NCBI RefSeq assembly: GCF_036195325.1
Contig: NZ_CP108101.1
Location: 2,728,001-2,792,000 of the forward strand
Length of the DNA: 64,000 bases
From: Streptomyces sp. NBC_00234
GTDB lineage: Bacteria > Actinomycetota > Actinomycetes > Streptomycetales > Streptomycetaceae
Direction of reading: 5' to 3'
Position 1 is the first letter of the stretch. Each line of letters opens with the position of its first letter. Shown here piece by piece: positions 25,842 through 35,200 of the stretch. The notes below the pieces were generated by a model. It was not told the DNA's origin. It saw only the letters and a list, made by a program, of their open reading frames with translations, and ran no database searches. Made by a program: the position numbers and the translations under genes.

Positions 25842-27038
25842 ATGCTCACCTACCGGGAACTGTTCCGGGTGCCGCAGTTCGGCCCCCTCTTCGCGACCGG
25901 TGCTCTGCAGGCCGCCGGTTCGACCATGAGCGGGCTGGCCCTGGGCACCCTCGTCTACGCCGCGACCGGCTCTCCGCTGCTGGCCGCGCTCTCCATGTTC
26001 GGCTCCTCGCTCGCCCAGGTGGTCGGGGCGACCGTGCTGATGTCGGCGGCCGACCGGCTGCCGCCGCGCGCCGCGCTGAGCGGGATGGCTCTCGCCTTCG
26101 GCCTCACGACCGCCGTCCTGGCCGTCCCCGGACTCCCCCTGCCCGCGGTCTTCGCCGTCGTCCTGAGCCAGGGAGCGGTCGCCGCCGTGGGCGGCGGGGT
26201 GCGGTACGGCCTGCTCAACGAGATCCTGCCCAAGGACGGCTATCTGCTGGGACGTTCGGTGCTCAACATGTGCACCGGGACGATGCAGGTCGGTGGATAC
26301 GCGGTCGGGGGCGTCCTGCTGACCTCGCTGTCGCCGCGCGGCACCCTGCTCGTCGCCGCCGCCCTGTATCTGGCGGGCTCGGCCGTCGCCCGGTTCGGCC
26401 TCGCCCGCCGCGCGCCGCGCGCCACCGGACGGGCGTCCGCGAGGGAGACCTGGCGGATCAACGCGGAACTGTGGTCCGCCCGTCCCCGCCGGTACCTCTA
26501 CCTCGCGCTCTGGGTGCCCAACGGTCTGGTCGTCGGCTGCGAGTCGCTCTTCGTGCCGTACTCCCCCGGGCACGCGGGCCTGCTCTTCGCCTTCGCGGCG
26601 TTCGGGATGCTCGTCGGGGACACGGTGGCCGGCCGGTTCCTGCCGCCAGGGTGGCGTGCCCGGCTGACCACGCCGGCGCAGCTGCTCCTGGCCGCTCCCT
26701 ACTTGCTCTTCGTCCTGCGGCCGGACCTGCCCCTCGCGGTGTTCCTGGTCGCGCTCGCCTCGGTCGGGTTCGCGGCGAGCCTGCTGCTCCAGGAGCGGCT
26801 CATGGCCCTGACCCCGGGTGCGATGACCGGGCAGGCGCTCGGTCTGCACACCTCGGGGATGCTCACCACACAGGGGCTCGCCGCCGCCCTCGCGGGCGCG
26901 ATCGCCCAGCAGACCTCGGCGGCGACCGCGATGACGGTGATGGCGGTGGCCTCCGTGGCGGTCACGCTCGCCCTGGCGCCCGGACTGCGTCCAGGGACCG
27001 GGCAGGCTGTCCCGGACCGGGTGGAGGCCGGGGCATGA
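25842..27038 (+). CDS. MFS transporter
   Basis: The 398-residue protein has about 12 hydrophobic helices, starting MLTYRELFRVPQFGPLFAT, a common opening in actinobacterial MFS exporters. The loop after helix 2 has a weakened motif A (MSAADRLPPRAAL). The central loop carries ARETWRINAELW. It is probably an efflux pump controlled by the divergent ArsR-type regulator. Substrate unknown. Confidence 0.88.
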   Translation: MLTYRELFRVPQFGPLFATGALQAAGSTMSGLALGTLVYAATGSPLLAALSMFGSSLAQVVGATVLMSAADRLPPRAALSGMALAFGLTTAVLAVPGLPLPAVFAVVLSQGAVAAVGGGVRYGLLNEILPKDGYLLGRSVLNMCTGTMQVGGYAVGGVLLTSLSPRGTLLVAAALYLAGSAVARFGLARRAPRATGRASARETWRINAELWSARPRRYLYLALWVPNGLVVGCESLFVPYSPGHAGLLFAFAAFGMLVGDTVAGRFLPPGWRARLTTPAQLLLAAPYLLFVLRPDLPLAVFLVALASVGFAASLLLQERLMALTPGAMTGQALGLHTSGMLTTQGLAAALAGAIAQQTSAATAMTVMAVASVAVTLALAPGLRPGTGQAVPDRVEAGA

Positions 27039-27041
27039 GAA

Positions 27042-27076
27042 GGGGCGGGCCCCGGACCGTGTCCGGAGCCCGCCCC
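27042..27076. terminator. Bidirectional terminator between MFS and DsbA-like genes
   Basis: A 16-bp stem with one mismatch (GGGGCGGGCCCCGGAC / GTCCGGAGCCCGCCCC) and a CGT loop starts 3 nt after the MFS stop. Confidence 0.75.
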
Positions 27077-27086
27077 TCGCGCACGG

Positions 27087-27737
27087 TCAGTCGAAGATCG
27101 GGCCCTGCGTCCGGGTCCGCTTGATCTCGTAGAAGCCGGGGATCGACGCCACCATCAGCGTGCCGTCCCACAGCTTCGCCGCGTCCTCGCCCTTCGGGGC
27201 GGGAGTCACGACCGGGCCGAAGAAGGCGATCTGCTCGCCGTCGGCACCCGGCACGGCGATGACCGGTGTGCCGACCTCCTGGCCGACCTTGTCGATGCCC
27301 TCCTTGTGGGAGGCGCGCAGTTCGGTGTCGTAGGCGTCGGAGTCCGCGTACGCCGCCAGCTCGACCGGGAGGCCGATGTCCTCGAGCGCCTCCGCGACGG
27401 CCTGGCGCGTGGGGCCCTCGCCCTTGTTGTGGAAGCGGTTGCCGAGCGCCGTGTACAGGGGGCCGACGACCTCGTCGCCGTGCTTCTGCTGGGCGGCGAC
27501 GACGACCCGGACCGGGCCCCACGCCTTGTTCTCCAGAAGGTCGCGGTACTCGTCCGGCAGCTGGTCCAGCTTGTCCTCGTTGAGAACGGCCAGGCTCATC
27601 ACGTGCCAGCGGACCTCGACGTCGCGGACCTTCTCCACCTCCAGCATCCAGCGGGAGGTCATCCACGCCCAGGGGCAGAGCGGGTCGAACCAGAAGTCGA
27701 CCGGAGTCCTGCCGTTCGCCGTGCTGTTCTCAGACAT
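27087..27737 (-). CDS. DsbA/FrnE-like thioredoxin-fold protein
   Basis: The 216-residue cytosolic protein has a thioredoxin fold with VDFWFDPLCPWAWMTSRW. The active site is CPWA with a single cysteine, which argues against a classical disulfide oxidase and fits the mycothiol-dependent nitroreductase/isomerase group known in actinobacteria. GTPVIAVPG is the cis-Pro loop. ATG 27737 is preferred because the family starts near here; an upstream extension to 27857 overlaps the divergent pepN promoter region. No signal peptide. Confidence 0.85.
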   Translation of the reverse strand: MSENSTANGRTPVDFWFDPLCPWAWMTSRWMLEVEKVRDVEVRWHVMSLAVLNEDKLDQLPDEYRDLLENKAWGPVRVVVAAQQKHGDEVVGPLYTALGNRFHNKGEGPTRQAVAEALEDIGLPVELAAYADSDAYDTELRASHKEGIDKVGQEVGTPVIAVPGADGEQIAFFGPVVTPAPKGEDAAKLWDGTLMVASIPGFYEIKRTRTQGPIFD

Positions 27738-27867
27738 GTCTCTCCTCAGAAGGGCCCGTCCTCTGAGCGTCAGAACGCCGCCGGGCCACCCCTCCATTCC
27801 CGGATACCGGCGCCGGATCGGGCATGCGAGGATCAAAGCCGTTCGAACGAGACACAAAGGAGTGCCC

Positions 27868-30456
27868 GTGCCCGGTGAAAACCTGTCCCGCGACGAGGCC
27901 CATGAGCGGGCCGAGCTGCTGACCGTCGACGGTTACGAGGTCGCCCTCGACCTGCGTTCCGCCGTCGGTGAGCCCGACGGGGACGAAGGGGAGGCCGGCC
28001 CGCGCACCTTCCGCTCGCAGACCACGATCCGGTTCCGGGCCGCACGTGCGGGAGCGTCCACCTTCGCCGATCTGCTGGCGCCGAGCGTGAGCGCGGTGAC
28101 GCTGAACGGGAAGCCGCTGGACCCGGCGGTCGTCTTCGACGGGGCCCGGGTGACGCTCGACGACCTCGCCGAGGGCGAGAACGTCCTGGTGGTCGACGCG
28201 CAGTGCGCGTACAGCCGGACCGGCGAGGGAATGCACCGGTTCGTCGACCCGGAGGACGGCGAGGTCTACCTCTACACCCAGTACGAGCCGGCCGACGCCC
28301 GGCGGGTCTTCGCGAACTTCGAGCAGCCCGACCTCAAGGCACCCTTCCGCTTCGAGGTCACGGCCCCCGCCGACTGGACGGTCCGGAGCAACGGCGCCGA
28401 GGAGTCCCGCGACGGCGAGGTGCGGCGCTTCGCCGAGACGAAGCCGATCTCCACGTACATCACGGCGGTCGTGGCCGGTCCGTACCACTACGAGACCGAC
28501 CTCTACACGAGGGTGTTCGACGACGGCTCGACGCTGGAGATCCCGCTCGGCGCGATGTGCCGCAAGGGCCTCGCCCGCCACTTCGACGCGGACGACATCT
28601 TCCTCATCACCAAGCAGGGCCTGGACTTCTTCCACGACACCTTCGACTACCCGTACCCGTTCGGGAAGTACGACCAGGCGTTCGTGCCCGAGTACAACAT
28701 CGGCGCGATGGAGAACCCGGGCTGCGTCACGTTCCGCGAGGAGTACATCTACCGCGGCAAGGTGACGTCGGCGTCGTACGAGCGCCGGGCCAACGTCATC
28801 CTGCACGAGATGGCGCACATGTGGTTCGGCGACCTGGTCACCATGCAGTGGTGGGACGACCTCTGGCTGAAGGAGTCCTTCGCCGACTTCATGGGCTCGT
28901 TCTCCCAGGTGGAGGCGACCCGCTTCACCAACGGCTGGGTCACCTTCGCCAACAACCGCAAGGCGTGGGCCTACCGCGCCGACCAGCTGCCGTCCACACA
29001 CCCGGTCACGGCCGACATCCGCGACCTGGAGGACGCCAAGCTCAACTTCGACGGCATCACGTACGCCAAGGGCGCCTCGGTGCTGAAGCAGCTGGTGGCG
29101 TACGTCGGACGGGACGCGTTCCTCGAAGGCGTCCGGCGCTACTTCAAGCGCCACGCGTACGGCAACACGCAGCTCGGCGACCTGCTCTCCGTGCTCGCCG
29201 AGACGTCCGGGCGCGACATGACGGTCTGGTCGCGCGCGTGGCTGCAGACGGCGGGCGTCAACGTGCTCACGCCGGACGTGACCTACGACGTGGCCGGGCG
29301 GATCACCGAACTGGCCGTCCTCCAGGACGCCGCCGCCTCCCACCCCGAGCTGCGCCCGCACCGGATCGCGGTGGGCCTCTACCGGCACGACACCGAGGGC
29401 GCGCTCGTCAGGTACGCCCGCGCCGAGGTGGACGTCGCCGGTCCGCGCACGGTCGTCGAGGAGCTGGCCGGGGCGGAGCAGCCCGCGCTGATCCTGGTCA
29501 ACGACGACGACCTGACGTACTGCAAGGTCCGCTTCGACGCGGGCTCGCTCGCCACCCTGCGCGCCCACCTCGGTGACATCACCGACCCCCTGGCACGGGC
29601 AGTGTGCTGGTCGGCCCTGTGGAACCTGACGCGGGACGGGCTGATGCCGGCCCGCGACTTCATCGCCCTGGTGCTGGCCTTCTCCGGCCGCGAGTCGGAC
29701 ATCGGCGTGCTCCAGATGCTGCACAACTGGACGCAGTCGGCGCTCGTGCACTACGTCGCGCCCGGGTGGCGCGAGGACGGTGGCCGGGCGCTGGCCGAGG
29801 GCGCGCTGCGTGAGCTGCGCGACGCGGAGCCGGGCAGCCAGCACCAGCTGACCTGGGCGCGGTTCTTCGCGTCCGTCGCCTCGTCGGACACCGACTTCCA
29901 GTTGCTGTCCGGGCTGCTCGACGGTTCGGCGCACATCGACGGGCTGGACGTCGACCAGGAGCTGCGCTGGGCGTTCCTGTCGCCGCTGGCCTCGCACGGG
30001 CTGGCCGACGAGTCGGTCATCGACGCCGAACTGGCGCGCGACGACACGGCGTCGGGCAAGCGGCACCAGGTGCGGTGCCTGGCCTCGCGTCCCTCGGCGG
30101 CCGTCAAGGCGCAGGCGTGGGCGGCGGTCGTGGAGTCGGACAAGCTGTCCAACGCGCTGGTCACGGCGACGATTTCGGGCTTCGTGCAGTCCTCGCAGCG
30201 GGAGCTGCTGGCGCCGTACGCGGGCGCGTACTTCGACGCGATCGAGCGGGTGTGGGCCGAGCGGTCGATCCAGATCGGCATGGACGTGGTGTCGGGGCTG
30301 TTCCCCGGACTCCAGGACAGCCCGGAGACGCTGGCGGCCACGGACGCGTGGCTGGCCTCGCACGCGGATGCGGCTCCGGCCCTGCGGCGGCTGGTGCTGG
30401 AGGCGCGGGACGATCTGGCGCGGGCGTTGCGCGGCCAGGAGTGCGACGCGGCGTGA
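27868..30456 (+). CDS. pepN: Aminopeptidase N (M1 zinc metallopeptidase), copy 1
   Basis: The 862-residue M1 aminopeptidase removes N-terminal residues from peptides. It has GAMEN at 279-283, zinc ligands His313 and His317 (HEMAH), and Glu336 in LKESFADF, giving the exact HExxH-x18-E spacing. The C-terminal ERAP1-like helical domain (about 540-860) is complete. The GTG start follows AAAGGAG at 27857-27862. It is cytosolic: no signal peptide. A second pepN lies at 39302 with the same opening (VPG-x-NL-x-R-x-EA). The tail GQECDAA ends with a Cys absent from copy 2. Confidence 0.96.
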   Translation: MPGENLSRDEAHERAELLTVDGYEVALDLRSAVGEPDGDEGEAGPRTFRSQTTIRFRAARAGASTFADLLAPSVSAVTLNGKPLDPAVVFDGARVTLDDLAEGENVLVVDAQCAYSRTGEGMHRFVDPEDGEVYLYTQYEPADARRVFANFEQPDLKAPFRFEVTAPADWTVRSNGAEESRDGEVRRFAETKPISTYITAVVAGPYHYETDLYTRVFDDGSTLEIPLGAMCRKGLARHFDADDIFLITKQGLDFFHDTFDYPYPFGKYDQAFVPEYNIGAMENPGCVTFREEYIYRGKVTSASYERRANVILHEMAHMWFGDLVTMQWWDDLWLKESFADFMGSFSQVEATRFTNGWVTFANNRKAWAYRADQLPSTHPVTADIRDLEDAKLNFDGITYAKGASVLKQLVAYVGRDAFLEGVRRYFKRHAYGNTQLGDLLSVLAETSGRDMTVWSRAWLQTAGVNVLTPDVTYDVAGRITELAVLQDAAASHPELRPHRIAVGLYRHDTEGALVRYARAEVDVAGPRTVVEELAGAEQPALILVNDDDLTYCKVRFDAGSLATLRAHLGDITDPLARAVCWSALWNLTRDGLMPARDFIALVLAFSGRESDIGVLQMLHNWTQSALVHYVAPGWREDGGRALAEGALRELRDAEPGSQHQLTWARFFASVASSDTDFQLLSGLLDGSAHIDGLDVDQELRWAFLSPLASHGLADESVIDAELARDDTASGKRHQVRCLASRPSAAVKAQAWAAVVESDKLSNALVTATISGFVQSSQRELLAPYAGAYFDAIERVWAERSIQIGMDVVSGLFPGLQDSPETLAATDAWLASHADAAPALRRLVLEARDDLARALRGQECDAA

Positions 30457-30482
30457 GCCGGGTCGTGTGACCTGGGTTCCGT

Positions 30483-30506
30483 CCTCAAGCGCCGGACGGG
30501 CTGGGT
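30483..30506 (+). repeat. Half of a common Streptomyces stem-loop repeat
   Basis: CCTCAAGCGCCGGACGGGCT is, from memory, one arm of a stem-loop often found between Streptomyces genes. The complementary arm is missing here, so this looks like a remnant. Confidence 0.4.
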
Positions 30507-30545
30507 TTGTTGCCCCGGTCCCGGGTTGCCCGTTCGGGGTGGTCC

Positions 30546-30818
30546 GGGGCCCCTCCGGAGTGTCTCCTCGGGCAACGAACGTTCGGCGGGAACGGATGCG
30601 TACCCGGGTATCCGTTCGTCACCCTGCGGGGACCCTCCTGCACGGCCCCGGACCGGCCGGAGGGTCCCTGCGGGCCGTGCCACCGGGGTGCAGATGACCG
30701 CGATACGTGGGTGGGGCCGTGCAGGAGGGTCCCCGCAGGGGCGGGCGTACGACCCGGGTTCGTTCGCTCCGTACCCGGGTGCCACGCCCGTCCCGAGGAG
30801 ACACTCCGGAGGGGCCCC
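30546..30818. repeat. Nested long inverted repeats (27-bp outer, 28-bp inner, both perfect)
   Basis: Outer arms are 30546-30572 and 30792-30818 (starting GGGGCCCCTCCGGAGTGTC); inner arms are 30622-30649 and 30713-30740 (starting CCCTGCGGGGACCCTCCTGC). Between the arms are shorter palindromes such as GAACGGAT / ATCCGTTC. The block can form a large cruciform or a multi-stem RNA downstream of pepN. No gene is recognised in it. Confidence 0.85.
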
Positions 30819-30884
30819 ACCCAACCCACCACCGCTCAGGTGGACAACCCGGGCACCCGCCCCACCCAACCCACCACCGCTCAG
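30815..30884. repeat. 25-bp direct repeat, 45-bp period, two copies
   Basis: CCCCACCCAACCCACCACCG plus CTCAG occurs at 30815-30839 and exactly again at 30860-30884, partly overlapping the outer arm of the nested inverted repeat. Confidence 0.85.
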
Positions 30885-31062
30885 ACGGTGGGCCGGGTGC
30901 GCGATGGTCGTACACACACACGGACGGCCACCGCACGATTTCCGGCGCGACGGGTCTTTTCGGCAGTCGAACTCCCGTACTTTAGGACGGCGTTGTCCTG
31001 GATTGTCGACGGCCGTGTAACAGGGGTTAGGGCACCCTGGGCGGGCGGGAACCCCCCGGGGC

Positions 31063-32094
31063 ATGACGCAGAACACGCCCCTCTCCCTCAGCCCCCTCCT
31101 CCGCGCGCCCGACGTGAAGTCCGTCGCGCAGTTGCGGGCGCGCGGCGTGTCCGCCGCACAGACCGCCGCACAGTGCCTGCCCGGCGGGCCGTGGCAGCAA
31201 CTGCTGCCCGGGGTCTACCTCCTGCACCCGGGTCCGCCCACCGGCGAGGAGCGGCTGCACGGCGCCCTGCTGTACGCCGGGCGACCGCCCGCGTCCGCGC
31301 GGCGTCCGGTGCCCGCGCCGGCGGGGCCCGGGTACGGGGAGGCCATGGTGACCGGGATGGCCGCGCTCACGCTGTACGGGTTCTCCGCCGCGCCGACGCT
31401 CGTCTCCCTGCACCGGATCGACGTGCTGGTGCCCCGTACCCGACGGCTGCGCTCGACCCGGTACGTGCAGGTGGTGCGGGGCTCCGGGCTGCCCAGGCCC
31501 GTACAGGCGGCCGGGGTGCCGGTGGCCCCCGTGGAGCGGGCCCTCGCGGATGCCGTCGCCGGGATCACGGACGGTTCCGTGGCGCGCCTGCTGCTGACGG
31601 AGGCGGTCCGGGGCGGGCACTGCGAACCGGCGGCGGTGGTGCGGGAGCTGAGCGGCGCCAAGCTGCTGGGCCGGGACCACGTGAAGGAGGCGGTCGACTC
31701 CCTGCTCGCCGAGGGCCGGGCGATCGCGGAGAGCCGGCTGTACGAGATGGTCCGCGCGTACGCGCTGCCGGACCCGCTGTGGAACGTGGACCTGCGCCTG
31801 CCGGGCGGCCCCCGTCTGGGCGGGGTGGACGCGTACTGGCCCGAGCAGGCCGTGGCCGTCGCGATCGACACCCGTCCGCCCGGGGGCGAGGGGCGCCCGG
31901 AGGACCGTGAGGCGCAGTGGTCCGCATACGCCGCGGAACGGGACCATCTGGAACGGCTCGGGGTCACCGTCGTCCACGTCACCCCGAAGAAGCTGCGCGA
32001 GACCTTGGAGCAGCAGGCGACGGTGGTGCGCACGGCGCTGATGGCGGCGAACGACCGCGAACCGGCCGCGTACGTGGTGATCCTGCCTCGGTGA
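31063..32094 (+). CDS. AbiEi-like wHTH plus DUF559-like nuclease-fold protein, possibly inactive
   Basis: The 343-residue protein's N-terminal half resembles the type IV antitoxin AbiEi-like domain (VAQLRARGVSAAQTAAQCLP, then QLLPGVYLLHPG). Its C-terminal third resembles Vsr/DUF559 restriction-endonuclease folds: IAESRLYEMVRAYALPDP (Glu223), GGVDAYWPEQAVAVAIDT (Asp256, Glu261, Asp269). The usual E-x-D pair of this fold (VEVDG) is AIDT here, so a catalytic acidic residue may be lost. No toxin gene lies next to it. Such proteins are common orphan genes in Streptomyces. Function unknown. Confidence 0.7.
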   Translation: MTQNTPLSLSPLLRAPDVKSVAQLRARGVSAAQTAAQCLPGGPWQQLLPGVYLLHPGPPTGEERLHGALLYAGRPPASARRPVPAPAGPGYGEAMVTGMAALTLYGFSAAPTLVSLHRIDVLVPRTRRLRSTRYVQVVRGSGLPRPVQAAGVPVAPVERALADAVAGITDGSVARLLLTEAVRGGHCEPAAVVRELSGAKLLGRDHVKEAVDSLLAEGRAIAESRLYEMVRAYALPDPLWNVDLRLPGGPRLGGVDAYWPEQAVAVAIDTRPPGGEGRPEDREAQWSAYAAERDHLERLGVTVVHVTPKKLRETLEQQATVVRTALMAANDREPAAYVVILPR

Positions 32095-32190
32095 GGCCAC
32101 CTTTGGACCCATTCGTCCCACGTGACGCTTTGACCTCGCTGGCGGATCTACGCCATGTCCCAAACTGGCCCCCGTCAACTCTCCACAAAC

Positions 32191-32210
32191 CCCTGTCATT
32201 TAAGACAGGG
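32191..32210 (+). promoter_or_regulatory. Perfect 7-bp hairpin between the nuclease-fold gene and the subtilase gene
   Basis: CCCTGTC-ATTTAA-GACAGGG lies 97 nt after one stop and 57 nt before the next start. It may be a weak terminator or a regulator site for the protease gene. Confidence 0.45.
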
Positions 32211-32266
32211 TGAGCGGTCATCGGGTACCGAATTCCGGACTCTCTCTTTCACATACAGGGATGCTG

Positions 32267-35200
32267 ATGACCAAGGAATCCCCCAGCTTCATACCCGGGG
32301 CGAGACGCGCGGCCAGGATCGCCGCAGCCGCCGGTCTGGTGGCCGCGCTGGCCGCCTCCGGAGCAGCCCCCGTCTTCGCCGCCGACGCCCCCGCCACCGC
32401 ACCGGTCAAGCCCTCCGCCACGAGCGGCAAGGGCGACAAGCTCGGCAGCGCCGACGCCGATGTGCTGGCCGAGGCCGAGGCCAAGGGCGAGAAGAACATC
32501 ACGCTGATGGTCGCCACCGCCCCCGGTGCGACCGAAGAGGTCACCCAGCAGCTGGACGCCGTCAAGGGGTCCGTGCTCGGGCAGACCTACGACAAGCTCG
32601 GCTACGTACGGGCGACCGTACCGACCGCCTCCGCCGACGCCACGATCAAGGCGGCGCAGAAGCTGTCGTCCGTGTACGGCATCGATCTCAAGCAGGAGAT
32701 CAAGCTCGACGACCCGACCCCCTCGGGCGACCGGGCGAGCGGTGCGTCGACGACGGCCACGGGCTCCTACCCGGCGCCCGGCAAGCAGACCCCGGCGAAG
32801 AACCCGTACAACCCGTCCTTCGAGACGGGCGCGGTCGACTTCGTCGAGCAGAACCCGAAGGCCGACGGCCGCGGCATCACCATCGGTGTCCTGGACTCCG
32901 GCGTCGACCTCGGTCACCCGGCGCTGCAGAAGACCACCACCGGCGAGCGCAAGATCGTCGACTGGGTCACGGCAACCGACCCGGTCAGTGACGGCGACGG
33001 TACGTGGCTGCGGATGACGGCCTCCGTGGCCGGTCCGACCTTCACCATCGCCGGGCGCACCTACTCGGCGCCCGAGGGCTCGTACAAGATCCAGCTCTTC
33101 TCCGAGGCCGCCACCCGCGGTGGCGACATGGCGGGAGACCTGAACCGCGACGGCGACACCACCGACGTGTGGGCGGTGCTCTACGACGCGGTCGCGGGCA
33201 CGGCGCGCGTCGACCTGAACAACGACGCCGACTTCACCAACGACGCCGCCATGAAGCCGTACAAGGACGGCCACCAGGTCGGCTACTTCGGTACGGACAA
33301 CCCGGCGACCGAGGTCGTCGAGCGGATTCCGTTCGTCGTCGAGACCCGCAAGGACGTCGTCTACAACGCGGCCGGCGCCAAGGCCGACTTCGTCAACATC
33401 GGCGTCATCGAGTCCGAGCACGGCACGCACGTCGCGGGCATCACCGCGGCCAACGGCCTGTTCGGCGGCAAGATGAACGGTGCGGCGCCCGGCGCCAAGG
33501 TCGTCTCCTCGCGTGCCTGCACCTGGTCCGGCGGCTGCACCAACATCGCGCTGACCGAGGGCATGATCGACCTCGTCGTGAACCGCGGTGTCGACGTCGT
33601 CAACATGTCGATCGGTGGCCTGCCGCCGCTGAACGACGGCAACAACGCCCGCGCGGAGCTCTACAAGCGGCTCATCGACACCTACGGTGTCCAGCTGGTC
33701 ATCTCGGCCGGCAACGAGGGCCCGGGTCTGAACACCATCGGTGACCCCGGTCTCGCCGACCACGTCATCTCGGTGGGCGCGTCCATCTCCAAGGAGACGT
33801 GGGCCGCCAACTACGGCTCCAACGTCACCAAGAAGTACGCCATGCTGCCCTTCTCCTCGCGCGGTCCGCGTGAGGACGGCGGCTTCGCGCCGATCCTGAC
33901 GGCTCCGGGTGCGTCCATCAACACCACCCAGACCTGGCTGCCCGGCGGTCCCGTCAAGGAGGCGGGCTACAGCCTGCCCGCCGGTTACTCCATGCTGCAG
34001 GGCACCTCGATGTCCTCGCCGCAGGCCGCCGGTGCCACCGCGCTGCTGCTCTCGGCCGCGAAGCAGAAGAACATCGAGCTGCCCCCGGCCGATCTGCGGA
34101 CCGCGCTGACCAGCACCGCCACCCACATCAGCGGCGTGGCCGCGCACGCCCAGGGTGCCGGTCTCATCAACATCGTCGGCGCCTGGAAGTCCATCAAGGC
34201 GGGTGCCACCGCGCACGAGTACACGGTGAAGGCCCCGGTCGACACCGCGATCGACTTCGCGCTGAAGACCCCGGGCTTCGGCACCGGTCTGTACGACCGC
34301 GAGGGCGGCCTGAAGGCCGGCCAGACGAAGACGTACGACATCACGGTCACCCGCACCACGGGTCCGGACCGCAACGTCGCGCACTCGCTGTCCTGGAAGA
34401 ACAACGACGGCACCTTCTCGCTGGCCGGTTCGAGCACCGTCTCCCTGCCGCTCGGCAAGCCGGTGACCGTCAAGGTCAAGGCACGCCCCGGCAGCGCCGG
34501 TGTGCACAGCGCCATCCTCCAGGTGAACGACTCGCGCACCGTCGGCGTGGACCACCAGATCCTCGCCACCGTCGTCGTCGCCAAGCAGCTGGTGGCTCCG
34601 GGCTACGCGTACACCGCGTCCGGATCGGTGCAGCGCAACGACCACAAGTCGTACTTCGTGAACGTGCCGGAAGGCGCGCAGACCCTCGAGGTCGCGCTCA
34701 GCGCGCTCCGCTCGGGCAGCCAGACGCGGTTCATCTCCATCCACCCCTACGGGGTCGCGGTGGAGGACAGCTCCACGATCTTCTGCTACCCGAACTACGA
34801 GAGCCCGTCCAACACCTGCCGTCCGGACGTGCGTTCGTACAAGGACCCGCAGCCCGGCGTCTGGGAGATCGAGGTCGAGTCGCGGCGCACGTCGCCGCTG
34901 CTGGACAACCCGTACAAGCTGGACGTCTCGCTGCTCGGCGCCTCCTTCGACCCGGCGGTGCAGACCATCGCCGAGGCGAAGGTCGGTACCCCGGCCGCGG
35001 TGAACTGGACGGTCACGAACAACGCGGGTGACCTGGAGGGCACGCTCAAGGGCGGCTCGCTGGGTTCGGCCAAGGTCGAGCGTCCGTCGATCTCCACGGG
35101 TGAGACGTACGAGACCACGGTCACCATCGGTGAGGGCGTCGAGAAGCTCGACTTCGCCATCGGCGGCACCTCGGACGCCAACGCGGACATCGACCTGTAC

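Noticed and set aside
30507..31910. A 467-codon plus-strand frame across the palindrome block
   Set aside because: Its translation repeats the palindrome arms and then runs out of frame over the nuclease-fold gene; no start signal.
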